A stretch of 64,000 bases of DNA. Source: Taibaiella sp041660405. GTDB lineage: Bacteria > Bacteroidota > Bacteroidia > Chitinophagales > Chitinophagaceae. The notes below the pieces were generated by a model, which was not told the DNA's origin, ran no database searches, and saw only the letters and a program-made list of their open reading frames with translations. Within the stretch, counting starts at the first letter, position 1. Each line of letters opens with the position of its first letter. The DNA is taken from NCBI GenBank assembly GCA_041660405.1, contig JBAZWL010000001.1, positions 186,001-250,000 of the forward strand. The letters are read 5' to 3'. A program made the position numbers and the translations under genes. Below, in pieces: positions 19,186 to 28,263 of this stretch.

Positions 19186-19273
19186 ATTGTTTATTTAAAA
19201 AGATTCGTGATTAAAATGTGTTTCCATGACAAAACGATAACAATCTTCAGCTTCAAGATCTTGTCATCATTTG

Positions 19274-19834
19274 TTATTTATTTTCCTTCAGGAATTGTTG
19301 GGTGGTAATAACATTGGCATATAACCCTCCGAGCGCAGCCATTCCTGCCAGATAGGATTCGTTTACTTGTTGAGCTTCTATTGTTTTTCCATATAGTTCG
19401 CGATCACGGGTTGTGCAGGCATCTCCGATAACTGTAGTATTAAAGTTGAAATCTTTTGCAGCCCTTACTGTTGCATCAACACATACATCGGTCATCATAC
19501 CACAAATGACCAGATCTGTAATACCATTTTCCTGCAAATGCTTCAATAATTCTGTTTCACGAAAGCTATTAGGATAATGTTTGATGATTACTTTTTCTCC
19601 TTCCTTAGGATTTACGCATGCGTGTATCTTTGCTCCTTCCGTATCAGGTAAAAAGAAATCAGCGCCGGGATTAGTAGCAATATGCCTGATGTGCATTACA
19701 GGTATGTTCTTTTTACGGGCATCACTTAACAGGCGCCCGGCATTTTCACCCGCATCCAGAGCATTTACAAGTGTATGGCTTCCTCCATTAAAATAATCGT
19801 TTTGAATATCGATTATTAGCAGTGCTTTTTTCAT
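19274..19834 (-). CDS. Cytosolic isochorismatase-like cysteine hydrolase
   Basis: The start is taken at the ATG at 19834 (MKKALLIIDIQNDYF), where the fold begins; in-frame upstream sequence is basic and not family-like. The 186-residue protein keeps the catalytic aspartate (IIDIQNDYF), lysine (VIIKHYPNSF) and cysteine (GMMTDVCVDAT). It shares long identical segments with the exported paralogue 89 bp downstream (KHYPNSFRETDLL versus KHYPNSFRETELL; AGMAALGGLYA). Both are on the minus strand and may be cotranscribed. Substrate unknown. Confidence 0.87.
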   Translation of the reverse strand: MKKALLIIDIQNDYFNGGSHTLVNALDAGENAGRLLSDARKKNIPVMHIRHIATNPGADFFLPDTEGAKIHACVNPKEGEKVIIKHYPNSFRETELLKHLQENGITDLVICGMMTDVCVDATVRAAKDFNFNTTVIGDACTTRDRELYGKTIEAQQVNESYLAGMAALGGLYANVITTQQFLKENK

Positions 19835-20049
19835 AAATCGTTTTTTTAATTTTTGATCATGCAAACCTACCAGGATGTTTGGCAGTAAAATTTGAATTAG
19901 TTCAAAAAATAAAACGGAAGTTTTAGTATTCCTGGATTTATTTGCATCCATAAAAGGCATGGATATTTCGCTAAAAGGAAAACAGCGACTAGTTGAGGAG
20001 AGAAGGAGCTTAGCCCCGTCGGCTTTTGGCCAACCATTCTATAAAATAA

Positions 20050-20080
20050 TAACACCTAACAATCAATATGTTAGGTGTTA
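20050..20080 (-). terminator. Terminator hairpin downstream of tRNA-Met
   Basis: A perfect 11-bp stem (TAACACCTAAC / GTTAGGTGTTA) with a 9-base loop begins 13 bp past the tRNA 3' end on the minus strand and is followed there by ATTATTTTAT. A T-rich run on the plus side makes it possibly bidirectional. Confidence 0.75.
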
Positions 20081-20092
20081 TTTGTTTTTCTG

Positions 20093-20166
20093 TAGCGAGA
20101 TCGGGAATTGAACCCGAGACCTCAGGGTTATGAATCCTGCGCTCTAACCGCCTGAGCTACCTCGCC
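20093..20166 (-). tRNA. tRNA-Met (anticodon CAU)
   Basis: The minus strand from 20166 folds as a cloverleaf: acceptor GGCGAGG pairs with TCTCGCT (two G-U pairs), a D arm of GCTC/GAGC, anticodon arm CAGGA-TTCATAA-CCCTG with CAT anticodon, and a T arm TCGGG-TTCAATT-CCCGA. The discriminator is A at 20093 and CCA is not fully encoded. The anticodon stem lacks the three G-C pairs of initiator tRNA, so an elongator tRNA-Met is favoured, but a lysidine-modified tRNA-Ile2 with the same anticodon cannot be ruled out. Confidence 0.93.
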
Positions 20167-20272
20167 AGCGGGCGGCAAAGGTAATAATGAATTTTGAATT
20201 AAACAAAAATTCCCCGCTCATCTTTAAATTCCTCTTTTTCAAAAGTATTCATTCATTTGATAATGCTTCCGG

Positions 20273-21910
20273 TCAATTATCCCGGGGTTTTCTAACTCTC
20301 CGGAGATCAATTATGTTCAGCGCATTACTTTGTAAGCCTGTTATATCTTTTTGGGTAAAGTGTAGTAATTCATCATAATATAGTGGAACCACAGGCGCCT
20401 CACTGCTTACCAGGCTATCCATCCGGCCATATAATTGATAGCGTAAAGTGTCATTACTGGCTACAAGGCTCTCTTTATACCATCGGTCAAACGTCCTATT
20501 CCTGAACTGTGTATAATTAGGCGGAGAAGGAAATTCACTGTAAAAACAGGCCAGGAAGGTTTCCGCATCAGGATAATCCGCTACCCAACCCGCCTTGAAA
20601 AAGGGCAGCTGGTTTTTGGTCATCATTTGGCGGAGCAATCCCATAAGCATAACCTGCACCTGGGTACGAATACCCACTTCATTCAATTCGCTTGCTACAA
20701 AATTGCAGATATCAACATACACATCCGGAGCAGTAAGCGTAATGGCAGGAAGGTTTTTGCCTTCTGGAAAACCAGCTTCTTTCAACAGCTGCAAGGCTTT
20801 TGCAGGATTGTATTCGTACCCTGTGGTTACTGCATATGCTGCTCCCGGCATGCCGGTGGGGACAAAGCCACGCCCGCCCCATGCGGGAACACCTACTCCA
20901 TTTCTGAAATAAGTTACAATCTTTTGCCGGTCGATGGCATAGTTAATTGCCTGCCTTATTTTCCGGAGTTTTACCGGATCATTTTTGATCAAAGCATTTG
21001 TGCTGTCTACCACAAAGCCCAGATACTCGGTGTACAAATAAGTTTGCTTATGAAGATTGATCTTGTTTTGAAATTCCGGCCGTAAAGTGCCTTTCCGGGT
21101 CAGGATCATGTCTTTCATAGAGCCGTCAATACCATTTATAAAGTCTATCTTTTTCTGGTTGAATAACAGGAATTCGATAGCACGGGTATCGTTGAAGGAA
21201 ACCTGGACAGCATCCAGGTAGGGCAAACGGTTACCCCCTTCGTCTTTTTCCCAATAATGAGGATTGCGGTGCAATACCAACATGTTGCCTTCATCCCAAT
21301 ATTTAAATTGAAAGGGACCTGTACCGCATGGGTGATTTCTAAAATCCTTGGCCCACTTTTGTACCACTTCTTTAGGTACAACCGAGCAATATTGCATCGT
21401 TAATATCTGGGGTAAAGGACGGAAAGGTTCTTTAAGACGAATGACGAAAGTTGTGTCATCGGGCGCTTCAAAAGGTTGGTGTTCCCTTACCCGTCCGTTA
21501 AAAACCCAGGCACCAGCGGTGGCTTCTGCGGGATCTATAATTCTATCAAAACTATACACAACATCACCTGCGGTCATTTTTCTTCCCTTTCCCTGGTCGA
21601 ATGCATCATTATCATGAAAATAAACATCGTTCCGAAGATGGAAAGTATATTGAAGCCCATCAGGAGATGCTTCCCAGCTTTTTGCAAGCGATGGCACTGT
21701 ATTAAGGCCCGAATCGACTTCCAGTAATGTATTATAAATAAAATGGGTGCCCCACATAATGGCAAGGCTTTTTGCGAATGCAGGATCAAGCGTTTCCATG
21801 CCGCTGATCTGGTTATATCTGAATATCATTTTGCCTTTACGCTCTTTTTGCTCGCAGGAAAAAAAGGTAAGACCCGATAATATCAGCAAGATGGAACAAT
21901 ATAACTTCAT
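20273..21910 (-). CDS. Peptide ABC transporter substrate-binding lipoprotein (SBP_bac_5 family)
   Basis: From the ATG at 21910 the protein starts MKLYCSILLILSGLTFFSC, a lipoprotein signal with lipobox cysteine near residue 19. The rest (545 residues in total) is a class-C extracellular solute-binding fold: MSGMETLDPAFAKS-type opening, PSLAKSWEASPDGLQYTFHLR, DVVYSFDRI and RQAINYAIDRQKIV are hallmark segments of the DppA/OppA family. It probably captures oligopeptides or related ligands. No permease or ATPase gene of the same transporter is adjacent, so it works with components encoded elsewhere. An in-frame start 20 codons upstream would bury the signal peptide and overlaps a terminator. Confidence 0.9.
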   Translation of the reverse strand: MKLYCSILLILSGLTFFSCEQKERKGKMIFRYNQISGMETLDPAFAKSLAIMWGTHFIYNTLLEVDSGLNTVPSLAKSWEASPDGLQYTFHLRNDVYFHDNDAFDQGKGRKMTAGDVVYSFDRIIDPAEATAGAWVFNGRVREHQPFEAPDDTTFVIRLKEPFRPLPQILTMQYCSVVPKEVVQKWAKDFRNHPCGTGPFQFKYWDEGNMLVLHRNPHYWEKDEGGNRLPYLDAVQVSFNDTRAIEFLLFNQKKIDFINGIDGSMKDMILTRKGTLRPEFQNKINLHKQTYLYTEYLGFVVDSTNALIKNDPVKLRKIRQAINYAIDRQKIVTYFRNGVGVPAWGGRGFVPTGMPGAAYAVTTGYEYNPAKALQLLKEAGFPEGKNLPAITLTAPDVYVDICNFVASELNEVGIRTQVQVMLMGLLRQMMTKNQLPFFKAGWVADYPDAETFLACFYSEFPSPPNYTQFRNRTFDRWYKESLVASNDTLRYQLYGRMDSLVSSEAPVVPLYYDELLHFTQKDITGLQSNALNIIDLRRVRKPRDN

Positions 21911-21936
21911 GAATATGCAATATACAGCAAAACAAA

Positions 21937-21963
21937 AAAGGTGCATTTTAAAAATGCACCTTT
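21937..21963 (-). terminator. Intrinsic terminator after the T9SS cargo gene
   Basis: A 12-bp perfect stem (AAAGGTGCATTT / AAATGCACCTTT) with a 3-base loop is followed on the minus strand by a T-rich run. It sits between the stop of the minus-strand gene at 21982 and the start of the lipoprotein gene at 21910. Confidence 0.8.
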
Positions 21964-21981
21964 CCTCCAACTTTCATTTCT

Positions 21982-22710
21982 TTATTTTTTTATGAATTTT
22001 CCGGTCGCTATTCCTTTATCGGTTTGCAGTTGCACTATATACATTCCGGGCAGAAGGCTGGAAACATCAATATGGTGTTCTGTTGCAGATTTTTGATTAG
22101 ATGTATTGCTCAAAACTACTCTTCCTGAAATATCATTCACCGTAGCGGTTAATGTTGTATTAGAAGCATCCATCTCAAAACTGATCTGTGAACCAGCAGG
22201 ATTAGGATATAATTTCAATGTATTTTTACTTTTTTCAACATCATTAATAGCAGTAGGCTCGCATGGCTTGAAGGTTACATCTGCGTTTACATCATAATTA
22301 TTACCATCATTTGTAGTATCAATAAAAGCTCCGTTGTTGGTCGGACTACTCACTACATAAACGTAATAATCCATCGTCTCATCCTGATGATTGGTATTTA
22401 TATTATTCAACGTTTCAAGCGTTAGGTTAACATTACCATTGGGCACAATAGGTTGCGTAAGTATATATGGATTATAAGTAAACAGTGGTTGAGTTGGCTT
22501 ATTGTAATATAAGGTATCGCCGGTACGTAAAGTATCTGGTCCGTTATTCACAATATTTACCCTGATGTTGTATTGAGCATATGCATTAATAACAGCAGAA
22601 GGAGCTGGTTCTAATAGTGTTACCTGCATGTCGCATGTCCGTTGCTGAGCGTTAACCTGGGTATAGGCGGCAAATAAAAATGCCGGAATAAGTATCTTTC
22701 TAAGATTCAT
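21982..22710 (-). CDS. Secreted protein with T9SS type A sorting domain
   Basis: Starting at the ATG at 22710, the 242-residue protein has a signal peptide (MNLRKILIPAFLFAAYTQVNAQ). A single beta-sandwich-like domain follows (about 25-160) with two cysteines (RTCDMQ and FKPCEP). The last 75 residues are a T9SS type A carboxy-terminal sorting domain: LKLYPNPAGSQISFEMD, NDISGRVV and LLPGMYIVQLQTDKGIATGKFIKK. Such proteins cross the outer membrane through the SprA translocon and are then processed. The function of the middle domain is not recognisable. Confidence 0.88.
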   Translation of the reverse strand: MNLRKILIPAFLFAAYTQVNAQQRTCDMQVTLLEPAPSAVINAYAQYNIRVNIVNNGPDTLRTGDTLYYNKPTQPLFTYNPYILTQPIVPNGNVNLTLETLNNINTNHQDETMDYYVYVVSSPTNNGAFIDTTNDGNNYDVNADVTFKPCEPTAINDVEKSKNTLKLYPNPAGSQISFEMDASNTTLTATVNDISGRVVLSNTSNQKSATEHHIDVSSLLPGMYIVQLQTDKGIATGKFIKK

Positions 22711-22912
22711 ATGCTTGGTTTTAGCCACTAAAATTAAACAAAAAAACATTGGGAATTTTCTCTTTATCATACTTTTAAAAGGTAGCACACAAAGATTTAA
22801 TCTATCTGCAAAATGTATTGCTTATACCCTTAAAAAGTAAAAAACATACATTCAATTAGTCCCTAGGTAAAAATTTTCTATATAAATACGGGCAGAAAGA
22901 CGGTGAATGCTG

Positions 22913-22941
22913 TTGTTTTTCCAAATTTTCCATTACATTTG
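22913..22941 (+). promoter_or_regulatory. Promoter with -33 TTG and -7 TACATTTG
   Basis: TTG at 22913-22915, an 18-bp spacer and TACATTTG at 22934-22941 give a near-ideal Bacteroidota primary-sigma promoter. The predicted transcript would start near 22949, which excludes an in-frame ATG at 22903 as the translation start and supports the ATG at 22975. Confidence 0.75.
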
Positions 22942-22974
22942 CGCACTTTCGATAATTGTGTACTTCATTTTGTT

Positions 22975-25092
22975 ATGGCAGTAATTCAGAAAATTAGGGA
23001 TAAATACGCCAAGCTGGCTGGCGGTGTAATCGTCGTAGCCTTACTTGGTTTTATATTTACCGATCTTGGTAAAAGTGGCCCATCGCGTTCCACTACTATT
23101 GGTAAAATCAATGGTGAAAAAATTGACGTAAAGGAATACGAAGCTGCTATTGCACAACGTGAAGCTGAGACCAAACGCCAGAATCCAAACGCTACTCTTG
23201 ACGATAATACCCAGGCGCAACTTCGCGACCAGGCGTGGAATCAGTTGGTAAGTGACAAATTGATGGGAGCTGTCGACGAAAAACTTGGTATCACTGTTAC
23301 TAAGGCAGAGCTGAACGATATGCTTACCGGGCCCAATCCTGATCCTAATGTAAAGCAAGCTTTTACCAATCCGCAAACAGGTGTGTTTAATCCGATGGAA
23401 GTAAAAGCCCAGATTGCCCAGATCAAAAAAACACCGGAAGGTAAACAACAATGGGATGCTTTTGAGGATGACCTGGTTAAACGCCGTTATGCTGCTAAAT
23501 TCAATGCATTGGTTTCCGGTGCCATTTATACTCCAAAGTTTGTACTTGACGATTTAAATGCTTCCCGTAATAGCGTTGCTAAGATCGGTTATGTAAAATT
23601 ACCGTACACATTGATTCCTGATGCATCTGTGAAGGTGAGCGATGATGAAATTAAAAAGTACATGGACAATCATAAAACCATGTTCACGATCAAGGAACCT
23701 ACGCGTGGAATTGAATATGTTTCTTTCAGTATTGTTCCATCCAAAGAAGATTCTGCAGCTGCCTTTGCTCAGCTTGATAAAATAAAAACTGAATTTGCAA
23801 CAGCCACAGATGATGAGGCTTTTGCAAATAGAAATTCTCAAAATCAGATACCTATTGCTTATTATACTAAGCAACAGCTTCAAAGTCTGCCTAACGTTGA
23901 CGAATTGATGGGTGCTCCTGTAGGTAGCATAGTTGGCCCATTCTACGATGGAAACAATTTTGTACTTGCTAAAATTAAAGAAACAAAATCACTCCCGGAT
24001 TCTGTAACAGTACGTCATATATTGGTTGCTACACAAGCCGCTCAAGGCCAGGTGGCCCTTAGCGATTCTGCTGCCAAATTAAGAATTGACAGTGTTGTGG
24101 CTATGGTAAAAGGTGGTGTTTCTTTTGATACGCTTGCTGCCCGCTATTCCGACGATCAGGGAAGCAAAAATAATGGTGGTAAATATGATTTTCCTCTGGC
24201 TCAGAAATCAACGCTGGCCAAAGAATTCGGTGACTTTATATTTGACGGCCATGCAGGTGAAACAAAAGTAGTAAAAACAGAATTTGGCTACCATTACATT
24301 GAAATATTGAAACAAGGAACTCCAACCAACACCAGCAAAATTGCTTTTGTAAGCAAACCGCTGAATGTTAGTGATAATACCAATAATGCGCTTTATACCA
24401 AAGCATCATCATTTGCCGGTCAGGCTAAAAATGCAGCTGCGTTTGATAAACTTGCAAAAGCTAGTGGATACACTCCGGCTCCTGCAGATGGATTGAATAA
24501 AAACAGTTTTGTAGTTAATGGTATTGGTTCATCCCGCGACCTGGTTAAATGGGCTTACGATGCTAAAATCGGTGATGTTTCCCCTGTGTACACCATCAAC
24601 AATAAATATATCATTGCTAAACTAAGCAGTGTTATGGATGCAGGCCTTGCTCCTATCAATGATAAAACCCGTCCTATTCTTACAGATTATGTAAGGAAAC
24701 AAAAAAAGGCGCAGATGCTGATGGACAAAACCAAAGGTCAATCCACGCTGGAAGCTATTGCACAAAGCCAGGGTCAGGCAGTAGGTGTTGCTGATTCTGT
24801 TAATTTTGTACAGGCTTTCGTTCCTGGCTTAGGTAATGAACCAAAAGTGGCTGGTTATGCCTTCTTCAAAGGGTTTAAAGAAAATACATTGAGTAAAGCG
24901 ATACCAGGACAAGAAGGTGTTTACTATATCAACCTGCAAAGCAGAACTGTTATGCCTGAAGCAGGCCCACGTAACATAGCAATAGAGCGCCAGATGGCAG
25001 ACTACCAGATCAAAGGAAATGCTGCTAACATGGTAGTTAATGGCCTCCGCGAAGCTGCAGAAGTAAAAGATACCAGATCTGAACTATATTAA
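22975..25092 (+). CDS. PpiD/SurA-type peptidylprolyl isomerase, membrane-anchored
   Basis: The ATG at 22975 gives a 705-residue protein. An amino-terminal membrane anchor (LAGGVIVVALLGFIFTDLG, about 13-31) is followed by a SurA_N-like helical region, a rotamase domain with VRHILVATQ and SFDTLAARYSDDQGSKNNGGKYDF (parvulin signature), then a second less conserved domain. Members assist folding of secreted and outer-membrane proteins in the periplasm. The length is close to PpiD. A consensus promoter lies 34 bp upstream and a strong terminator follows, so the gene is monocistronic. That fits the heavy load of outer-membrane and T9SS proteins in this genome. Confidence 0.92.
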   Translation: MAVIQKIRDKYAKLAGGVIVVALLGFIFTDLGKSGPSRSTTIGKINGEKIDVKEYEAAIAQREAETKRQNPNATLDDNTQAQLRDQAWNQLVSDKLMGAVDEKLGITVTKAELNDMLTGPNPDPNVKQAFTNPQTGVFNPMEVKAQIAQIKKTPEGKQQWDAFEDDLVKRRYAAKFNALVSGAIYTPKFVLDDLNASRNSVAKIGYVKLPYTLIPDASVKVSDDEIKKYMDNHKTMFTIKEPTRGIEYVSFSIVPSKEDSAAAFAQLDKIKTEFATATDDEAFANRNSQNQIPIAYYTKQQLQSLPNVDELMGAPVGSIVGPFYDGNNFVLAKIKETKSLPDSVTVRHILVATQAAQGQVALSDSAAKLRIDSVVAMVKGGVSFDTLAARYSDDQGSKNNGGKYDFPLAQKSTLAKEFGDFIFDGHAGETKVVKTEFGYHYIEILKQGTPTNTSKIAFVSKPLNVSDNTNNALYTKASSFAGQAKNAAAFDKLAKASGYTPAPADGLNKNSFVVNGIGSSRDLVKWAYDAKIGDVSPVYTINNKYIIAKLSSVMDAGLAPINDKTRPILTDYVRKQKKAQMLMDKTKGQSTLEAIAQSQGQAVGVADSVNFVQAFVPGLGNEPKVAGYAFFKGFKENTLSKAIPGQEGVYYINLQSRTVMPEAGPRNIAIERQMADYQIKGNAANMVVNGLREAAEVKDTRSELY

Positions 25093-25112
25093 TCATAAAT
25101 ATCAGAATTTTG

Positions 25113-25139
25113 AAAAGGGGCTTTATTGCCCCTTTTTTT
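25113..25139 (+). terminator. Intrinsic terminator after the isomerase gene
   Basis: A 9-bp stem AAAAGGGGC / GCCCCTTTT with a 6-base loop is followed by a T7 run (25133-25139). It excludes an in-frame TTG at 25126 as the start of the following glycosyltransferase. Confidence 0.9.
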
Positions 25140-25173
25140 AATCCAAACAGTTAATACACCAAGCTCAATCTTC

Positions 25174-26274
25174 TTGAAAAAGAAAAAAATTATACTAACG
25201 GTTATCAATGATCTGAATTTTGATCAGCGAATGATCCGTATCTGCACTTCATTGGTCAATGCAGGTTATGATGTATTGCTTGTAGGCCGGAAACATAAAA
25301 AGAGCAAGCCGCTACAAGAAAAAAAATTTGATCAGAAAAGAATAACAATAGGTCCAGAGGAGGGCAAAATGATGTACCTCCTTTACTGGTTACGTTTATT
25401 TTTTTATTTACTTTTTCAAAAATCGGATGCATTTTGCGCTATTGATCTGGATACCATTTTACCCGTACTTTTTGCATCTAGAATAAAAGGCACAAAAAGA
25501 GTGTATGATGCCCATGAACTTTTTACTGAAATGCAGGAAGTAGTTACACGACCAAGGGAAAAGAAGATCTGGGATGCCATCGAGAAATTTACAGTTCCCA
25601 AATTCACTGCCGGTTATACAATTGGTGAATGTTACGCGGCATTCTTTCATGAAAAATATGGTGTAGATTATGCCATTGTACGGAATGCTACTGTTTTAAG
25701 GCCGGTCAATATTCCGGAAAAGAAAGCGTTATACATTTTGTACCAGGGTGCAGTGAATGTAGGCCGGTGTTTTGAATTTCTGATTCCGGCTATGCAATAT
25801 GTAAACGCACCGTTGATCATTTGCGGTGAAGGAAATTTTTATCATGAAGCCGTAACGCTTACCCAAAAGCTTGGGCTTGAACATAAGATTACCTTTAAAG
25901 GCTATGTGCCTCCTGACGAGTTGAAAGCATATACCATAAATGCCTGGACAGGTATTACTTTGTTTGAAGCTGTAGGACCAAGTAACCGGTTATCCATGGC
26001 CAACCGTTTCTTCGATTACATGCATAGCGGTGTACCACAATTGTGTATGGCCTATCCTGAATACGAAAAAGTAAATGCACAATTTGAATTGGCATACCTG
26101 ATTGAAGAACCCAATATTGATAATATCGCAAAGGCACTTAACAAATTAATCTCTGATAAAGAATACCATCATCGTTTGCAGGAAAATGCTTTAAAGGCAA
26201 GAGAAATTTACTGCTGGCAGGAAGAAGAAAAAAGACTTGTACAGGTTTACAGAAAATTATTTGCAGAGGCTTAA
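25174..26274 (+). CDS. GT4-type glycosyltransferase (TTG start)
   Basis: No ATG precedes the conserved beginning KKKIILTVINDLNFDQRMIRIC, so the TTG at 25174 is the best start, giving 366 residues. The protein has a GT-B fold layout: the amino-terminal Rossmann half with YDAHELFTEM, and the carboxy half with LYQGAVNVGRCFEFLIPAM, LIICGEG and FDYMHSGVPQLCM, features of GT4 retaining glycosyltransferases. The sugar donor and acceptor are unknown. The stop codon TAA overlaps the next start by one base (TAATG), so the pair is translationally coupled and should act in the same glycan pathway. Confidence 0.83.
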   Translation: MKKKKIILTVINDLNFDQRMIRICTSLVNAGYDVLLVGRKHKKSKPLQEKKFDQKRITIGPEEGKMMYLLYWLRLFFYLLFQKSDAFCAIDLDTILPVLFASRIKGTKRVYDAHELFTEMQEVVTRPREKKIWDAIEKFTVPKFTAGYTIGECYAAFFHEKYGVDYAIVRNATVLRPVNIPEKKALYILYQGAVNVGRCFEFLIPAMQYVNAPLIICGEGNFYHEAVTLTQKLGLEHKITFKGYVPPDELKAYTINAWTGITLFEAVGPSNRLSMANRFFDYMHSGVPQLCMAYPEYEKVNAQFELAYLIEEPNIDNIAKALNKLISDKEYHHRLQENALKAREIYCWQEEEKRLVQVYRKLFAEA

Positions 26275-27401
26275 TGAGTAACATGAAACTTCATATCATA
26301 TCGTTAGATGTTCCTTTCCCTCCTGACTATGGAGGTATGGTAGATGTTTTTTATAAAATTAAGAATTTGCATGAGGCCGGGGTTAAAATTTACCTGCATT
26401 GTTTTGAATACGGAAGGGGTGAGCCAAGAGAAATGTCAGTTTATTGCGAGGAAGTTTTCTACTATAAACGCAAAACCGGCATAAAGGGTTTGTCGTTTCG
26501 CTTGCCTTATATGCTGTATTCGAGAAGAGATGAAGCCTTGCTGAACAATCTGAATCGCATTGACGCACCTATTCTTTTTGAAGGTGTACATACTGCTTAT
26601 TATCTTTCACATCCTGCTTTGGAAGGGCGTTTCAAGTTAATGCGCAATCAAAATCTGGAACAGGAATACTATGCTCTTCTTGCCGAAAGGGAAACCAATC
26701 CGATAAAAAAACTCTTTTATCGTAATGAAGCAAAATTGCTCAGGATTGCAGAAAGCAAGCTGACTGGTGCTGATGTTTTCCTGACCGTTGCAGAGCATGA
26801 TCATGAATTTTTTAAGAAATTATATCCTCAAAAAAAGCATGAGTATGTTCCATCATTCCAACCCTATAACGATGTAAAATCTTTAACCGGAACAGGTGAA
26901 TATGTATTGTACCATGGCAACCTGGGCCATCCTGAAAATGTAGAAGCTGCTTTATTTTTATTAGAACAGGTGTGTCCCTTATCCAATGTCCCTTTCATTT
27001 TTGCAGGCAAAGATCCTGATCAAAAAGTGATTGCGGCCTGTGAAAAGTTAGACTCTTGTAAGCTTGTTGCTAATCCATCCATGCAACAAATGGCACAATT
27101 GATTGCAGAAGCACAGGTACATGCTTTACCTACGTTTCAAGCTACAGGATTAAAATTGAAACTGCTACACGCTTTATTTAATGGCCGGCATGTATTGGTG
27201 AACGATGCTATGGTAAAGGGAACCGGCCTTTCCGAAGTGTGCCGGAAAGCAGAAACTCCTTTATCTTTCGCTGAAAAAATAAAGGAGTTAATGAATGTAC
27301 CGTTTGATGAAGAAGAGATTCAAACACGTCGTAGTCTTCTATTACAACGTTATGATAATCGCAGGAATGCCTTAAGAATTATTGCATGCCTTCCGAAGTA
27401 A
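26274..27401 (+). CDS. GT4-like glycosyltransferase
   Basis: The 375-residue protein begins MKLHIISLDVPFPPDYGGMVDVFYKIKNL after a three-residue prefix, the typical donor-groove loop of GT4 enzymes (PPDYGG). LYHGNLGHPENVEAALFLLE and FIFAGKDPDQ belong to the carboxy-terminal nucleotide-sugar half. It overlaps the stop of the previous gene by one base. Its 3' end overlaps the convergent FtsE-like gene by 23 bp. Substrates are not predictable from sequence. Confidence 0.83.
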   Translation: MSNMKLHIISLDVPFPPDYGGMVDVFYKIKNLHEAGVKIYLHCFEYGRGEPREMSVYCEEVFYYKRKTGIKGLSFRLPYMLYSRRDEALLNNLNRIDAPILFEGVHTAYYLSHPALEGRFKLMRNQNLEQEYYALLAERETNPIKKLFYRNEAKLLRIAESKLTGADVFLTVAEHDHEFFKKLYPQKKHEYVPSFQPYNDVKSLTGTGEYVLYHGNLGHPENVEAALFLLEQVCPLSNVPFIFAGKDPDQKVIAACEKLDSCKLVANPSMQQMAQLIAEAQVHALPTFQATGLKLKLLHALFNGRHVLVNDAMVKGTGLSEVCRKAETPLSFAEKIKELMNVPFDEEEIQTRRSLLLQRYDNRRNALRIIACLPK

Positions 27402-28071
27402 TTTCATTTACAGCACCCTGGTCTATTCTTACTACGCGAGCAGGATATTTTTGAATGATACCATAATCGTGCGTAGCCATAACTACCGCTGTATGATAAT
27501 CACGGCAGATGGTGAATAGCAGTTGCATGATCTTATCTGTAGTTTCCGGATCAAGGTTTCCTGTAGGTTCATCGGCGAGTATAAGCTTAGGGTTGTTCAA
27601 CAAAGCCCGTGCTATATCTACTCTTTGTTGTTCACCTCCGCTCATCTCATAGGTCATCTTATAGCCTTTTGCACGCAGTCCGACTTTATCCAGTACGCTT
27701 TCTATTTTCTCTTTGATCAATACCTTGTCAGTCCAGCCTGTTGCCTTTAAAACAAACTCCAGGTTATCATTCACATTACGATCTGTAAGTAACTGGAAGT
27801 CCTGGAATACAATACCCAGGTTGCGTCTTAACAATGGAACCGTTTTCCAATCCAGGTCTTTCAGTTTAAAACCAGCAACCGTTCCTTCTCCTTCTTTAAG
27901 CAAAAGATCACCATAAAGAGTTTTCAGCAAGCTCGATTTCCCTGTTCCCGTTTTTCCTATGAGATATACAAACTCTCCTTTGCGTACTTCAAGATCCACA
28001 TTTCCAAGTATGAGGCTTTTCCCCTGGTAGATCTGTGCGCCTTTTAATAATACCGGAACATCTTCAGACAT
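27379..28071 (-). CDS. ftsE: FtsE-like ABC-transporter ATPase
   Basis: Beginning at the ATG at 28071 (MSEDVPVLLKGAQIYQG), the 230-residue protein has all ABC ATPase motifs: Walker A GKTGTGKSS, Q-loop VFQDFQLL, signature MSGGEQQRVDIARALL, Walker B LILADEPTGNLD and H-loop ATHDYGI. The spacing and the QLLTDRNVNDNLEFVLKATG segment fit FtsE, the cytosolic ATPase that with FtsX controls peptidoglycan hydrolases at the division site. ftsX is not adjacent, which is common in Bacteroidota. The gene overlaps the convergent glycosyltransferase tail by 23 bp. Confidence 0.8.
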   Translation of the reverse strand: MSEDVPVLLKGAQIYQGKSLILGNVDLEVRKGEFVYLIGKTGTGKSSLLKTLYGDLLLKEGEGTVAGFKLKDLDWKTVPLLRRNLGIVFQDFQLLTDRNVNDNLEFVLKATGWTDKVLIKEKIESVLDKVGLRAKGYKMTYEMSGGEQQRVDIARALLNNPKLILADEPTGNLDPETTDKIMQLLFTICRDYHTAVVMATHDYGIIQKYPARVVRIDQGAVNEITSEGMQ

Positions 28072-28213
28072 TTGTTCTTTTTTTTGATGGGTACAAAAAT
28101 AGGTTTTTGAGCGCAAAGAAACCAGCGCGCCTTATTCATACTACTAAATTCAACAACGCTTCGTCCATAAAAAGACCTTGGCCGTGATCTGGTAAAACAT
28201 AGCGCTTACATAA

Positions 28214-28248
28214 AAATGAGAAGGCCGCATGATTCAGCCTTCTCATTT
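28214..28248 (-). terminator. Terminator after the DUF6263-like gene
   Basis: A perfect 12-bp stem (AAATGAGAAGGC / GCCTTCTCATTT) with an 11-base loop lies just beyond the stop of the minus-strand gene ending at 28264, with a T-rich run on the minus strand (TTTTATG). The opposite side also has T-runs. Confidence 0.8.
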
Positions 28249-28263
28249 CTTAATTTTTATAAT

